DNA from: Myotis daubentonii
Lineage: Eukaryota; Chordata; Mammalia; Chiroptera; Vespertilionidae
DNA: 64,000 nt
Reading direction: 5' to 3'
Assembly (NCBI RefSeq): GCF_963259705.1
Contig: NC_081842.1
Coordinates: 63,562,787 to 63,626,786 of the forward strand
Within the stretch, counting starts at the first letter, position 1. Each line of letters starts with the position of its first letter. Below are positions 1 to 12,396 of the stretch, piece by piece. Under the pieces are notes generated by a model. That model did no database searches. It saw nothing but the letters and a program-made list of their open reading frames with translations, and was not told the origin of the DNA. Made by a program: the position numbers and the translations under genes.

Positions 1-740
1 CTCTCAATATACAGTGTTTTTTTCCATGCATGATATGCTATGTTCTTGTTTCAAATTTGATAATAAACACCTTGAAAGCAGAATCGCTCAAGAACCAAAC
101 TTATCTAATATATTTGTATCATTGCAATTTCCCTTATGGGCAGTTTTTATGCACTCAAATTTCCAAAACAGTGTGATATATTTTCCAGACCACTTGTCAT
201 TTCCAGATATAACAACTTTTTGTGTCCATCCTCTTCATAGAGGGAAGTGAAAAATGCTCAGGCCAGGCAATTCCTCAATTTACTTCAGAAATGTACTTTT
301 TAGGGTATCTCACCTATTACCTGATCAAGCACACTTACTAAGTTTACTTTCCTTCTTAAAAAGTAAATACTTACAAAGTTTGTTCTTCTTGCTGTGAGTG
401 GGGAAGCAGGTCCAATATGCCCTCTCTTTCAACTCTGCCTTTCAGGATCTCTGCTAGTGGGAAAACCTCAGAGATAAGAGCACATGGAGCATGAGGAGGA
501 GTAACACTGGGTCACACTCTCTAAGCCTTGGTAGGAAAACTGCTGTGGAGCTCTGCTATTGGCAGACCAAGTGGTTGTTGTTGAGCCATTCAGCGTCTCA
601 GAAAAACAAACACAAAAATCAAAATATACATTCTTCTCTACCTGGTGTCGATGTGAGTAAATGTCAATGAAAATGGGCAAGCATGAATTGAGGTGCTTTA
701 AATAACATACCCAAAGGAAAACTTGCTGTGAGTGGTTTTG
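1..740. other. unique intergenic sequence, nothing recognised
   Basis: AT-rich sequence with no recognisable repeat, exon or RNA gene. The short open frames here lack splice context and any familiar protein motif. Confidence 0.5.
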
Positions 741-744
741 AGCT

Positions 745-870
745 CAGAAAACTCCTGGAAATTTTGTTAAAATGTTCCACGCCAGCCAGGCAAAACACTG
801 ATTCTGATTCAGAGTGCCTAGGATGGGATCTAAGATTCTACATTTCTAAGAAGTCTCAGGTAATATGGAT
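745..870 (+). mobile_element. MER5A-like hAT-Charlie fragment
   Basis: The order of short blocks resembles the body of MER5A, an ancient non-autonomous hAT element: a 'cctggaa..ttgtta' start, then 'ctgattctgattcag', then an 'agattctacatttctaa' tail. Both terminal inverted repeats are missing or too decayed to see. The family is inferred from a recalled consensus. Confidence 0.45.
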
Positions 871-874
871 ACTA

Positions 875-2190
875 ATCCTCCCAGCAAAGACTTGGAGTAA
901 TGCCCCATTCTGTGCTGACAGTAGGACCTCCCCTACAAAGGAGATATGGTGAACAGGGACCTCTCAATTTTACTATCACCTCAGCATTACAAGATAAGAA
1001 AGAACACAGATGAGGTTGCTTCTGGGGAATTTGATTTGTGTTAATTTGTGTTTCCCTCGTGACCATCCAGAGCAGTGTGCCTGAGTGGTAAGATAGCAGT
1101 GAGAGCAAGTCCCTGCTCAGCCCCCGACTCGTTAGAGAAGCCCTATGCAAGTCATCATTCTAATTTATTTTTTATTTTTAAAAATAAGCATTTGAATACT
1201 TATCCAGGCTTCTCTCACAGATGCTATAAATATTAACAAGGACTACTTTAAAGAAAGAGTAGATACAAATAGAAAATATGAGTACTCACTGTCATCTTTT
1301 CTACTTTTCATTCGATTTCCCTCTTACTACTTATACATGATTTATCTTTGGCCCCTGTCCTCTCCATTTTCTTGGTATTCTTCTCATGAGACCATGTGAT
1401 GTATTATTCAAATGCCCCAACTTCTTTTATTGCTAATTATATATTAACCAGGTTCTAACTTCATTCTTCTCTGTATTGAATCCTGGTCTAGGCATGACAC
1501 TGACAAAAAGATTCCTAGAGCTCAGAGGAAATTTTGGCAAATGGCAGTCCTCTTTTAGGCCTGTTAGTCTTAATGGAATATTTGATAAGATGGTAATAAC
1601 CCCTGAGATCCTTTTATAGCAAACCCAGAGGCAAAGTGTGTGAGTGCATATGTATATATTTAACAGATTCAATGATTTTCATTTATTCATTTAAGTTCTT
1701 AGCGGGGTCAGTTCTTGAAGGTATTTCACAATGAGGATTTCTTCAAACATGCTAAACATGCATGATCTAAATTGTCTTCCATTTCCAATTATACTTATTG
1801 ATGTATAGAGAAAAATTTTCTCCATGTGTATGAAACAGTTGCAGTTTAAAATTTATTTCCTCAGCTCGTATTTACAAGTGAAGAACTGTTCACCATTCTC
1901 TGGGATATCTCTTCTGATAGTTTATAGAGCCAGCAATCTGGTTCCTCAAACACAGTCTTATTCATGTGTCATCCATGTATATCTGCCACTTCAATTTCCC
2001 TTCTCAAAGACTGAGTGTGTCCATTCTAGTATCCAATGGTTAAAATGTGTTTCCTCTTGTGGGGGATGTTTACTGTGCTTGCTAATCACATATAAAATGA
2101 TATCATTCTTTCTCAGTTTCAAACATAAGTTCCAGAATTTAAAAATGTTTAAAAATATGAATGGGCAGGCAATGAAAACATGTTGAGGAT
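875..2190. other. unique intergenic sequence, nothing recognised
   Basis: No repeat or gene signature was recognised. A 120-codon plus-strand frame at 1824-2186 is low in complexity, has no recognisable domain and is best treated as chance. Confidence 0.45.
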
Positions 2191-2194
2191 AATA

Positions 2195-2470
2195 ATAGCA
2201 ATGATAACTGTTAAAACTCATTGAGTCCTTTACTATTTCAGGCACCATGCAAAGTGCTTAACCTAGGAGTTCTGATTTAATTCTCACAACAGTAGTATAA
2301 AGCAACAATAATGAATACACTCATTTTGCAGATATTGACACTAAGGCTTAGAAATGCTAAGTAATGCTGCTCAAGGTAATCCCGAAATAAGTAACATATC
2401 CTCTAGTCAAAACTAAACCATTCTTATTTTAAAGCTTGTGCTCTCTTAATCATTATGCTAAATTATTGGC
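2195..2470 (-). repeat. MIR SINE (antisense)
   Basis: In reverse orientation the block order fits MIR: a 'caggcaccatgcaaagtgctta' type segment, then 'ttaattctcacaac', then 'cattttgcagatattgacac' and 'ctaaggcttag'. MIR is a tRNA-derived SINE shared by mammals, so this copy is old. Confidence 0.65.
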
Positions 2471-2479
2471 AAAAGTTTA

Positions 2480-3220
2480 CTAATTCTGGATGTTGCCACT
2501 GTCCCAACAGAAAATGCATTTCCATCTCAGGTGCAGTGTCCTGCAATGCTCACACTGTCATTTTGAGGCCTTGATTGGAGTTGAATGTTCCAGGTTCCAC
2601 CTATGCAACATGTGGGAAGTTAACAGTAAACCTGTTTCATTACACCGTCACCCTTAATTAATGTGTTTGTAATAATGGCTTGGAATTTATTTAACCAAAA
2701 TAATAACTTCATTTAGCATAACGACTTGATGCACAGGCAGCAATGAGTGGCGGTGTTCCTGCTGCTGTTTCCAGAACATTTACCATGGGGCTAATGGGAA
2801 ATCACCTTTGTGATCCTGCAACACCTGTTAATGCCTTGTTTCACCTCCGAAGCCTGATCTTTTCATGTGAAGTTGGGCAGTCACAGAGAGTTAAACAGGA
2901 ACCGAGTGAATTATTAATTATTTTAATAGCATTGTTATGGATGCTTTGTTATTAAAAATTTTGCAGTGCTGTAATGAGAGATCTGTAAAGCACATCCTTC
3001 ATAACCTTTATAAAGTGGTTTGAGGAGCCAAAAAACCAGTTGGACATAGCCAGGCATACTGTGAATGTGTTTACACAAAGGGTATTCTGATTCATTTCAA
3101 GTCTCTCTGGAGCCATTGTGAGTTGTAGGGAGGTGGTAGAAAAATGATTGATTCCTGACTTTATCTTTAGCTTTGTTTTCATACTTAATCAGTGAAATAA
3201 GGACTATAGGTTTGACTCAT
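2480..3220. other. unique block, possible conserved non-coding sequence
   Basis: No transposon signature is seen. The part at about 2690-2930 is compositionally balanced, repeat-free and contains homeodomain-like TAAT/ATTA cores (for example at about 2910-2925). Conservation is inferred from appearance only. Confidence 0.3.
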
Positions 3221-3224
3221 TTAT

Positions 3225-3266
3225 TGCATTTTGCTTTGTTGTACTTCGCAAGTGTTACATTTTTAA

Positions 3267-3309
<43 letters not shown>

Positions 3310-3420
3310 GTTAAAGGCAAGCTCTTCCACCAGTAAAAAGATCACGACTCACTTTACTGTGATACTGGCTTTGTCATGGTGTTCTGGAACCAATCCCACG
3401 TGCTCTCTGAGGTATGCCTA
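3225..3420. mobile_element. short Tigger-type (pogo) DNA transposon relic
   Basis: The left part ('ttgctttgttgtacttcgca') and the right part ('ctgaggtatgcctata') resemble the two ends of a non-autonomous Tigger element. The interior is interrupted by a TTA microsatellite. The subfamily cannot be fixed by eye. Confidence 0.5.
3267..3310. repeat. (TTA)n microsatellite
   Basis: About 14 near-perfect TTA/ATT units lie inside the Tigger relic and separate its two recognisable ends. Confidence 0.95.
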
Positions 3421-4126
3421 TATTCAGATTTTCAACCAGTCAATAGGAGGACTTAGGAGGCATCTTTAAATATCCCTCAGTAGAGCCATTTGTGGGGAAA
3501 GTGTAAGGGATCAAACCCAATTATGAATCCTTAATAGTTAGAAAAATAATCTCTCTAATTGAGGTGAATCTGTTGAGCTCAGTCAACTGATTGATAAGCT
3601 TGGCAAAGTAGCAGTGCTGCTAGTTGTCTGCTAAAATACACGTTCTCTTTTCTTATTAGAGATAGAAGCAGGGCACATATTATTTGGAGCCTATTATTTC
3701 CCATTGCTCCTTTCAGAGTTTAAGTCCTTGCCAATGGAATGAGTGGAAGTGATGTGTCATTTGTTAATCTGGGCCGTGAGACATTGGTCTGCATTTCTCC
3801 ATGTTCTCGCTTAGTGTCAACCAGGTAGGCAAGAATAGGATGCTAAGGCCAAAGTAACAACAGGGAAGGAATTTGAATCTCTGAATGATTGTAAGGAGCA
3901 AAGCTTCCCACCAAACCTGGGTCAGTTACTTCAGGACTGCTCTATAAACAATTAAAGAGCCTTTATTTTCTTTAAGCTGCTATTAAGCTGTTGTTTTTTA
4001 TGTTTGTTTTTTTTTAGCACCTTAACTAATGCAACAAGCTTGACTAAATTTACCCATACCATTCATTAAAATGAGTCAGATTTAATAATGTTACAGGCTA
4101 AGATTTTATGGGAAGCAAATCTACTT
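3421..4126. other. unique intergenic sequence, nothing recognised
   Basis: No repeat, exon or RNA signature was recognised. The block ends at the target duplication of the tandem SINE pair. Confidence 0.45.
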
Positions 4127-4142
4127 AAAGAAATCTCATGAA

Positions 4143-4367
4143 GCCAAAACCGGTTTGGCTCAGTGGATAGAGCTTCGGCCTGCGGACTGAAGGGTCCCGG
4201 GTTCGATTCCGGTCAAGGGCATGTACCTGGGTTGTGGGCACATCCCCAGTGGGAGATGTGCAGGAGGCGACTGATCGATGTTTCTCTCCCATTGATGTTT
4301 CTAACTCTCTGTATCTCTCCCTTCCTCTCTGTAAAAAATCAATAAAATATATTAAAAAAAAAAAAAA
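4143..4367 (+). mobile_element. VES-type tRNA-derived SINE, copy A of a tandem pair
   Basis: This is a full-length vespertilionid bat SINE. It has a tRNA-like head with an A-box-like 'tggctcagtgg' and a B box 'gttcgattcc' at 4201-4210. A tRNA-unrelated body with 'ggcacatccccagtgggag' follows, then a CT-rich segment, then an 'aatcaataaaatatatt' tail and a poly(A) of about 18 A. It is flanked by the 16-bp target duplication aaagaaatctcatgaa at 4127-4142 and 4368-4383. Such elements are transcribed by RNA polymerase III and mobilised by L1. Confidence 0.9.
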
Positions 4368-4383
4368 AAAGAAATCTCATGAA

Positions 4384-4594
4384 GCCGAAACCAGTTTGGC
4401 TCAGTGGACAGAGCGTCAGCCTGCGGACTGAAAGGTCCCAGGTTCAATTCCGGTCAAGGGCATGTACCTGGGTTGCTGGCACATCCCCAGTGGGAGATGT
4501 GCAGGAGGTGGCTGATCGATGTCTCTCTCATCGATGTTTCTGACTATCTCTCTCCCTTCCTCTCTGTAAAAAATCAATAAAATATATTTAAAAA
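4384..4594 (+). mobile_element. VES-type SINE, copy B of a tandem pair
   Basis: A second full-length VES SINE lies head-to-tail with copy A. It carries its own A and B boxes and an A-rich tail. It is flanked by the same 16-bp duplication, at 4368-4383 and 4595-4610, so three copies of one target sequence separate and bracket the two SINEs. The two copies differ at scattered positions, so they are not a simple recent duplication of one element. Confidence 0.9.
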
Positions 4595-4610
4595 AAAGAA
4601 ATCTCATGAA

Positions 4611-6128
4611 AATACCAAAATATTTTAAGCGAAACTGCAGTTAGATTAAAAGGTGTTTATCTGATTACACATATTCCATAAGCTGCTTTCAAGGAGTGAG
4701 TCAATACAATTAGCAATAAATAAAATCTATTATAAAGATGAACAGAACTTACTTTTTATGTTTGGACATAGCCTCATATGGTAAACAAGACAATATTAAA
4801 CATGACTTTGCTTCTGGAGTTATGAAGCTCAACTCTTAGTTACTCAAATAATATATAATGAACAACTATTATATATTAAAATCGTGTTAATGCTGTTAAT
4901 TCCTGAAGTTATGTGTTTTCTCTTCAATGAAATGACTTTGCCAAACTTAACATAGACCAAATAGCTTATGGAAAAACAAAACATCAGTATGGGACATAGA
5001 TAGCAAAGGTTTCAATTATTATTGAAAATAATATTTTATGATGTGGAATAAGATCACCTTTCATCTTCTATGCTCATTCTTCCTGATAATAAGTGTTAGA
5101 AGTAAACATGTATAGGCATGTTAGAATGGTTTGTAAAAGGAGAACAAAACTACATAAGAAATATAATTACCAAATATACACATAACCATATATCTATCTC
5201 TTTATCTCTAGCTATCTATATATTTACTTCTGGAGAAAGAGATTATTTAATATTTTATGTTTCCTTAAATCCAAAAAGTCAGTGACATCAGCACCAGGTT
5301 GGTTCTTGGGCCAATTATTGATTGCCAGAATTTAAAATGTCAGTAAATTCACTGATACGTGGAAACGAGGAAACCATTTCAAAAGTCACTGAATATCAAG
5401 TTTAAAGGGGTAGACATTTCAGGATGTGATCTTTTCTAAGCCCTTTCCACAAATGCTATGCTAAGCTTATATGGACAAATTGAATGCATGAAACTATATA
5501 TGAGCATAACCCTGATGAAAAAGTGAAGCAGAAAGTTCAATAAATCTTCAATGATTTTGAACAGTGTGAACACAGTAGTTAAGATTATTGAGAATCTCTT
5601 TTGAATATTAAAGTGGTTGATTCTTAGGACATGATAGGTGGATGCTATTTTCTCTGTCATTAGGAAATATTTTTAAAAATTATTAGAAGTCCCTTTGGAT
5701 AAGTGTATATTCAATAATACCCCTTTTTGCACTTTAGATCAAATTCCATGGTAATTACTACTCTGTGTACAATATTATTTTCCCAATAATAAATTTAAGC
5801 AGAGGTCAGGGTAGCACTTCTGAGTCATCCTTAGATTCCTGAAATTCCAAAAATAGAATGACAGCAATAATTATAATCTTTGTACATGTGTTTTCATGTT
5901 GAGGCTATACCAAATTAAGAGTCCATTACAATTCTCTACAATAGCAAAGAGGTTATCAAAGAACATATTTGGAGATAAGACAGCATATTGCAGGAAATAT
6001 TTGCTTATTTAAAGAGATATGTATTTCCAAAGACATATTTGAGAAGATAGAGTGCCCCCCCTCACCTAGGCAGATAAGTAAAATGGACTATATATTGTGA
6101 TAAGTACTCTTATTTACATGCAATAGAA
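4611..6128. other. AT-rich unique sequence, nothing recognised
   Basis: There are many short A/T runs and a small degenerate CTAT-rich patch near 5190-5225. No recognisable transposon or exon is seen. Confidence 0.45.
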
Positions 6129-6142
6129 TTCTGTCCACCTTT

Positions 6143-6362
6143 TTAAAAAAATACATTTTATTGATTTCTTTTACAGAGAGGAAGAGAGAGGGATAGAGAG
6201 TTAGAAACATCTATGAGAGAGAAACATCAATCTGCTGCCTCCTGCACACCTCCCACTGGGGATGCACACGCAACCAAGGTACATGCCCTTGACTGGATTC
6301 GAACTTGGGACCTTTCAGTCCGCAGGCCAACACTCTATCCACCAAGCCAAACTGGCAAGAGC
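6143..6362 (-). mobile_element. VES-type SINE (antisense)
   Basis: Reverse-complement VES SINE. Its A-rich tail appears as T-rich sequence on the left, and the tRNA-like head ends at about 6355. Imperfect 14-bp target duplications, ttctgtccaccttt at 6129-6142 and ttctgtctaccttt at 6363-6376, differ at one base. This marks a fairly young insertion. Confidence 0.9.
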
Positions 6363-6376
6363 TTCTGTCTACCTTT

Positions 6377-8509
6377 CTAAAGTATAAACACATTTATTAG
6401 AAGATAGAGATAGCTTAGAATTATTGAGAACCCTGAAGAAACAAATTCTGGGCCACACTCTAAAGAATGGCTTCAAAAGTCATACCATAATACTAAGTCA
6501 CCAAGTTAATTGCTATCATTGCCATGATCTAGATTCTAGAAGGCTGCAGAATCAGAAAACTATCCACCCAATGAGAAAACTGGTATCACAGTTGTTAGGA
6601 CCAGAACTATTCCCAGCCTGCTTTGACCAGAAAGGTGTGATATCAGGAAATTGCCTCTAAAATTAATGGCTCTAAAACCATGCTTTCTCTGCCAGAATCC
6701 TTACCAAAAATACAGATACCCTGTACCTTATCCTTTTAACATTTCTCAGTTCCCAATTAAAATGTTACAGTCATTCATGTGATTGGTGATACAAATAACA
6801 AGGGATAAACTGCAAAGGAGCCCGTGCTTTTCTTTATTATTTTTAAGATTTACAATTTTCATCTTCCAGGATGATGTAGAAGCAGATGGTTGGCAAAAGA
6901 TGTTTATTGTGTGCTCTATAGAGCTTCAGGACTGAGATTTTAGCATAAATCTCCTTATTGCATTGTAAAGTTTCTCAGTGGGCTCTATCATAGCTGTGGC
7001 AGGTAATCCTGGAAGAAGGGATGTACAGATAGGTTTGGGGTGAGAGTGTTCCAAGAACAGAATGCTAAAGGATACCTTTCTTTTGGATATCAGTAGAAAA
7101 TTTAATACTAGAGTGCATGTGTGATTCTTCTATTGTCTAGATGATTTTAAAAACTATAGTCCTGTGTTCAGGTTATTCAGCCTTAGAAAAGACTGAAAAA
7201 TCCACTTCTCATATTTTAAAAATGCATTTTTTTTTAATTTTATGGAAAATGGTGTGGTTTAGGGTTGTGAGTAACCATGCATTTTTTTTCAAATTATTTG
7301 AGTTAACCCATATTTCTTGAACCCCATATTATTTGTCAGGCACTGTGGAAACTTAGAGAAAAAGATAATTTTGCCTTCTCTGAAGGCAAAACTTTAATTG
7401 GATGGATTCCAATTACAGGACTGTAGATTGAAATAGAAACAAAATGAAGAATACTTTTCCTTGAGTCCTGGTAAAACTACAAACCTCCTCCCTTGCTAAG
7501 GTAATAGTAAGTAGTTTTCCCATGCCACTAGGCAGAGTTGAGTTTTTTTTATTACCATTGAACTCCACGCTGTGATTTAAGAGATTATAACTCAGTCATG
7601 GCTCCAAACATGGGCAGATGGTACAGTTCACTTTAGCTCTTAAAAATGGTGCCATAATACAGCATTTCAAACTTAATAGAATATCAGTCTTTTCCAAACA
7701 TTAAAAGGTTTCATTCTGGCATGTGACTAATGAGGAAACATGGCACAATGAGTGTGCATCCATATTGACCTCTCACCTTTCTGCAGTGTTTAAGGTAATG
7801 CTGTTTTGCTTCAATTATTTTCAAGAGAATTTATGAATTGTGTTCAGCCAAACATGGTGAATCACTATCAGTTTTCGATTAAAATTTGAGGAATCTAATG
7901 TTTGTTATCATACCTAACATAACTGCTTTATCAGATTCAATTTTTTCCAGATTCATTGCTTTCCTAACATATTCATTATAATTTCAGCTCATTGTCTTGC
8001 ATATTGTAGTTTTCAGTAAAAATGTTTCAATACCTTTTAAAAACAATTACAGTATTTCTCCCTACTGAGTGTTATGCAGGGTTGGTTTGACCTCAGGTGG
8101 TTGCATGTGAGGGTCAGGAATGATAGCTCTTCCTATGACCTTTAGTGAAATCAGTACACAATCTTTCCTGGTAATCAGCATCAGTATGTGCCCTTATATA
8201 CCTACTTTCCTGTGACTATCCCTGACTGCAATGCTTTGTTTACTTCCTGGCCCATAAACATATGTGTCTCAATATTCATTTGTCTGCATTGTGACTGTAA
8301 TTATGTCTTTTTGATTCAGCTAATTGTGTTTGCAGCCTTTTCCTCGTCCTTGCTCTGCAAAAAGTCCCTCAGATGGTGTTTAACAAGAGTGCATGTAACA
8401 AGAAACAAATTGTTTCTGGGGAGTGCTATTTACCTTTTTTTATTTTCTGCTTTGTTAGCGACACAGAGGTTTCATTAGCAAGGAACAAATGAATTGCAAA
8501 GACAGCTAA

Positions 8510-8510
<1 letters not shown>
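6377..8510. other. unique intergenic sequence, nothing recognised
   Basis: No clear repeat or gene was recognised. A short patch near 7300-7350 resembles the 'tgtgccaggcactg' phrase of ancient mammalian repeats but is too decayed to name. Confidence 0.4.

Positions 8511-8563
<53 letters not shown>
8511..8563. repeat. (CA)n microsatellite
   Basis: About 26 uninterrupted CA units. The length and purity suggest it is polymorphic. Confidence 0.98.
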
Positions 8564-8566
<3 letters not shown>

Positions 8567-9480
8567 ATATAGAACATAACCAAACCATCTTCTCATGAAG
8601 GAGAATAAAGGAATAAGAGGTGCCTTTGGGATAATGGGGCTTTTTATTGCATCATTATTTGACTAGATTATATTCTAAGTAATTGGTGGTCCAATCACAT
8701 AATGGAGTTCTATATTTTTCCCTATAAAGAAATGAAGCCAGATTGCAGTACTTCACAAATGAGATGAGATTGAGCCCTACAGCATTTTTATTGGCGCAAA
8801 AGTCCATGCATTCCCATCAGAGGAATATCTTGGATTTAGAATAGCAGATAAGTACAAACAAAGCTTGCATGATGAGGACTAGTCTCTGCAAAAGTTCCAA
8901 GAGAAAGGCAGAAACATTCAGAAATATATATGTAATTGGGGCACTTTGAGAGAGTCTGTTCATTGTTGAAATGCAGACCTACCACTCAATGCTGGACTGA
9001 ATTCCCAGGAAATATTAAAGTAGAAATGTAGTACATTCCCAAAATCTCAGCTGAAAGAGGAGGAACAGTGCAATACCATACAACTGAAGAAAGAACATAC
9101 AAAATTCCTGGTATTAGATGGTCAGAGAAGCCCTCCCCTAACTAGGGCCCATTTCAATTAATAGATATAAGATTGCGTTACCCTACTGAGATTTTCCCCA
9201 AACTTTTGAAGGATGCATACCATGAAGTGCAAACAGAAAGAATTTAAAATCTGACAATTCCTTGGTAAGAAATTTAATAAGTTGGCATACAGAAGAGATA
9301 ATCAAGTTAAAACTATTGATTCCTAGCCATGATGATTCCTAATGGAAGTTACAACTAAGGTGATTTTAGTTCATTATAAAGAAAAAAATATGAATGATTA
9401 AAACACTCCTCAATAATGGAATTGTTTTATAAAGCAATGAGATACTCATCACTATAAAGATATAGCAAAACTAGATGAAA
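8564..9480. other. unique intergenic sequence, nothing recognised
   Basis: No repeat, exon or RNA signature was recognised on either strand. Confidence 0.4.
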
Positions 9481-9484
9481 GTGA

Positions 9485-9640
9485 AATATTCATTCATTGA
9501 TTTACTCAATCATGCATTTATTTAACAAATATTTATCGAGCTTCTGATTATGTGTCAGGGGGTGTGGAGCTAGAAACATGAAAGATATATTCAACTCAAA
9601 AATTTCATAGAACTTTTGAGTTTAGGCCTGGAATTGAAAA
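9485..9640. repeat. ancient mammalian interspersed repeat, family unresolved
   Basis: It contains a decayed form of the phrase 'caaatatttattgagc...tgtgccagg...ctagaaacatgaa', typical of old mammalian repeats. The same phrase occurs at about 57590-57770. The family was not identified by eye. Confidence 0.4.
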
Positions 9641-10478
9641 TGCAGGAATTAATAATGTGTGAGGCTATTCTAAAGGTATGTGCCTTATATACCTGAATTT
9701 TCTTCACTTTTATAACTCGGAAGATTTTTTTTTTCCAGTCCATGTATAGGGGTAAAATGCTACACAATGCTCACAATTTCAATAGTGGATTCCTTTTCAT
9801 CTTTATCTTATTGTTCAGTAGTTACTTTTTCAGACAAATTGAGTCAGGAACATTGCTTTGGTGCTCTCATTTGCATGGGAAGTTGTCAGGCCTGATCTGA
9901 CCTGCCTTTCCATCAGGATTATAAAGGTGACGGATAGTCAATTTCAGGGATTCATGATCCATTTTACCATGGCGCTTCACCTTGCAGCTAAGTAATACAG
10001 CTGTGATAAAATCAGCCATAATCACGCATCTTACTCAGCCCTGCCTTGGCTATAAATACAAGTTTCATAACACACACAAAAAAGCAAAGAGAGAGGAAAT
10101 AGAAGAAAGATGAAGGCAAATGTGAAGGTTTATTCATTGTGACTAATGGGAGAATGTGTTTATGGTTTTCACCCTATTTTATTTTTCTCTGTAGAGAAAA
10201 TGGGGACATATATCACACAATCAAGAAGTTTGCTTGTAGTTGATTCAAGAAAATCAATTATTGACATTTTATTGAGTATTCATATGCATTTAGAATAATT
10301 ATTCTCATCACTATACATATTGGACAGATCATTAAACAAATCCCAGGTATGAAGCCCTTATAATTTAACATACACATATGCATATGTGCCTGCACATAAA
10401 ACAAACCTCTTTTTGCACACAGATATACAGACAATACTATAAATACTAAATATGGAGAGACTTGAAGAGAGTGATAAA
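9641..10478. other. unique intergenic sequence, nothing recognised
   Basis: No repeat or gene was recognised. Short ACAC and ATAC runs near 10070 and 10370 are low complexity only. Confidence 0.4.
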
Positions 10479-10479
10479 A

Positions 10480-11650
10480 ATGTCTTGAATCCAAAATTAT
10501 TGCATTCATTCATTGTTCAGCCACACACTGTTCAGTGATGGAATCAAAGAAAAGACTTGCCCTGAAAGAGCTTACATTTTAGAGAAGAGAGACAGGTAAT
10601 AAATAATACAACAATACAAATAAACTATACATAATTTAATATATATACATGTATATTAGTATATGTAGAGAAAGAAGAGAGTGGGGGGAGAGTAATGAGA
10701 GTAAGATATAGAAGAGAAGGGCATAGGTGTGGCATACTTTTCAGATACCATGGCTAAAATTTTAGACACCTCCATGATAGTTGAATAAAAGACTTGAAAT
10801 AAAAAAAATGAGCCATCTAGATCCTTCAGAAGTGAAATATCAAGTTTAAAAGAACTAAGAGTGTGCCTTTTATGTGTGAAGACCCGGGAGGAGGCGGGTG
10901 TGGTAACTGTGGCCTGAGTCAGGGAGAGAGGCCAGAGAGGCCTGAGCACTTCGTAAGGATTTGAGATTTTTCTCTCAGTGAGATGGTATACTATTGGAGT
11001 CTTTTGAGCAGAAAAGTGATAAGCCCTGACCTAAATGTTTAAATAGTCACTCAGGTTGATATGAGAAGAATATACAGTAAAGGGCAAGAAAGAAGCAGGG
11101 AGCCCAGTTAGAAGACCATTGCGCTGTTTAGGACTAGAGAAGTTGCCAACCCAGACCAGCGTGCCAGCAATGGTGGTGGTGAGAAGTGATCAGATTATGG
11201 CCTCCAGGTCAATCTAACGGTATCTCATGGCAGAAAGAATATGGAGTGTGAAAGAGAGAAGTCAATAAAGATAGCAACATATTCGACCTCATCCTCAAAA
11301 AGGATGGATTTACCATCAGCTTGGATGGAGAAGATTAAGAGCAGGTTTAAAGACAAGTTGCTCAGTTTATATGTGTTAAATTTGAGAATGCCTGTCAGGA
11401 ATCAATTTGCAGATGTCAAATAAGAAATTGGAAATAAGAGACTGGATTCCAAAGGAAAGGTGTAGCCTGAATGTTCAAACTGAGGAATAATTTGCATAAT
11501 CAAACTATGAGACTGGAGGAGATACTTAGCTAAATAGAAAAAAGAAAGCCACAGCTGAGCCCTGAGCATTCCAACTTTCAGAGATTCTCTTTTGGAATTT
11601 GTAATCGACCAGCTTGATATCCTAACTGTGCAAGTCACTAGCCCCTCTAA
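10480..11650. repeat. long ancient mammalian repeat, family unresolved
   Basis: A run of phrases is found in a very common old mammalian repeat: 'gagcttacattttagagaag' near 10570, 'cagtgagatggtatactattgg' near 10976, 'gcagggagcccagttagaag' near 11096, 'tggtggtggtgagaagtgatc' near 11170 and 'tgttaaatttgagaatgcctg' near 11374. Their order agrees with one element about 1.2 kb long. I recognise the element but cannot name its family with certainty. No open frame of note remains. Confidence 0.45.
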
Positions 11651-11793
11651 TTCTACATTTCTTCTTTCCTTAGATTAGCTCTACAGTATAAGCATATTGG
11701 GTAGGGGGACAGTTTGGAAGTGGCATAGATAACCCAGATGTAGTAACATGAATAACAGTAGAAGCATGAAGAGCAACAAGAAGAAAGCTGGTA

Positions 11794-12396
11794 TACTATA
11801 TAATAAAAGCCTAATATGCTAAGTGTCTGGTCAGCTGATTGTCCGTTCAACCAATCAAAGTGTAATATTCTAATGATATGCTAAGGATGCTCAACCGCTC
11901 ACTATGTAGTGCACTGACTACCAGCGGGAAGACACTCCGACTGGTAGGTTAGCTTGCTGCTGGGGTCCAGCCGATCAGGACTGAACGAGATGGGCCAGAC
12001 ACACCCTGGGGCCCTCCTGTGTTCCTTCCCTGGCTGGCCAACCTCCTGAGTCCCTCCCCAGCCCTGATTGTACACTGTCGGGGTCCCTGACCTGCACCCT
12101 TTCGCAATCCGGGACCCTTCAGGGGATGTCGGAGAGCCAATTTCATCCCAATCCCACTCAATGTAGCAACTGCCTCCTGATGGTCAGTGTGCTCCCACAG
12201 GGGAAACACTGCTCAGCCAGAAGCCAGGCTCATGGCTGGCAAGTGCAAGGGCTGTGGTGTGAGCTTCTCCCAGCTCTGCAGTAGCGCTGAGGATGTCAGT
12301 TGGACATCCCCTGAGGGCTCCTGGACTGTGAGAAGGCGCAGACCAGACTGAGAGACCCCCTCCCAAGTGCACAAATTCCATGCACCTGGCCTCTAG
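11794..12396 (+). mobile_element. HeliBat-type non-autonomous Helitron, copy 1
   Basis: The 5' end carries the 'ctatataataaaagcctaat' signature of bat Helitrons. The 3' end carries a short palindrome, GTGCA...TGCAC at about 12367-12385, then 'ctggcctctag' ending in CTAG. There is no target duplication or inverted repeat, as expected for rolling-circle transposition. The interior is distinctly GC-richer than the flanks and encodes no Rep/helicase. Antisense frames of 86 and 65 codons inside it are incidental. Movement must have depended on an autonomous element elsewhere. Confidence 0.88.

Noticed and set aside
4143..4230. tRNA-like A and B boxes suggesting a tRNA gene (also in the other VES copies)
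   Set aside because: The boxes belong to the tRNA-derived head of a VES SINE. The body, A-rich tail and target duplications are those of a retroposon, and no complete cloverleaf is present.
11949..12381. Antisense frames of 86 and 65 codons in GC-rich DNA
   Set aside because: They lie wholly inside a non-autonomous HeliBat element, whose GC-rich filler lengthens chance frames.
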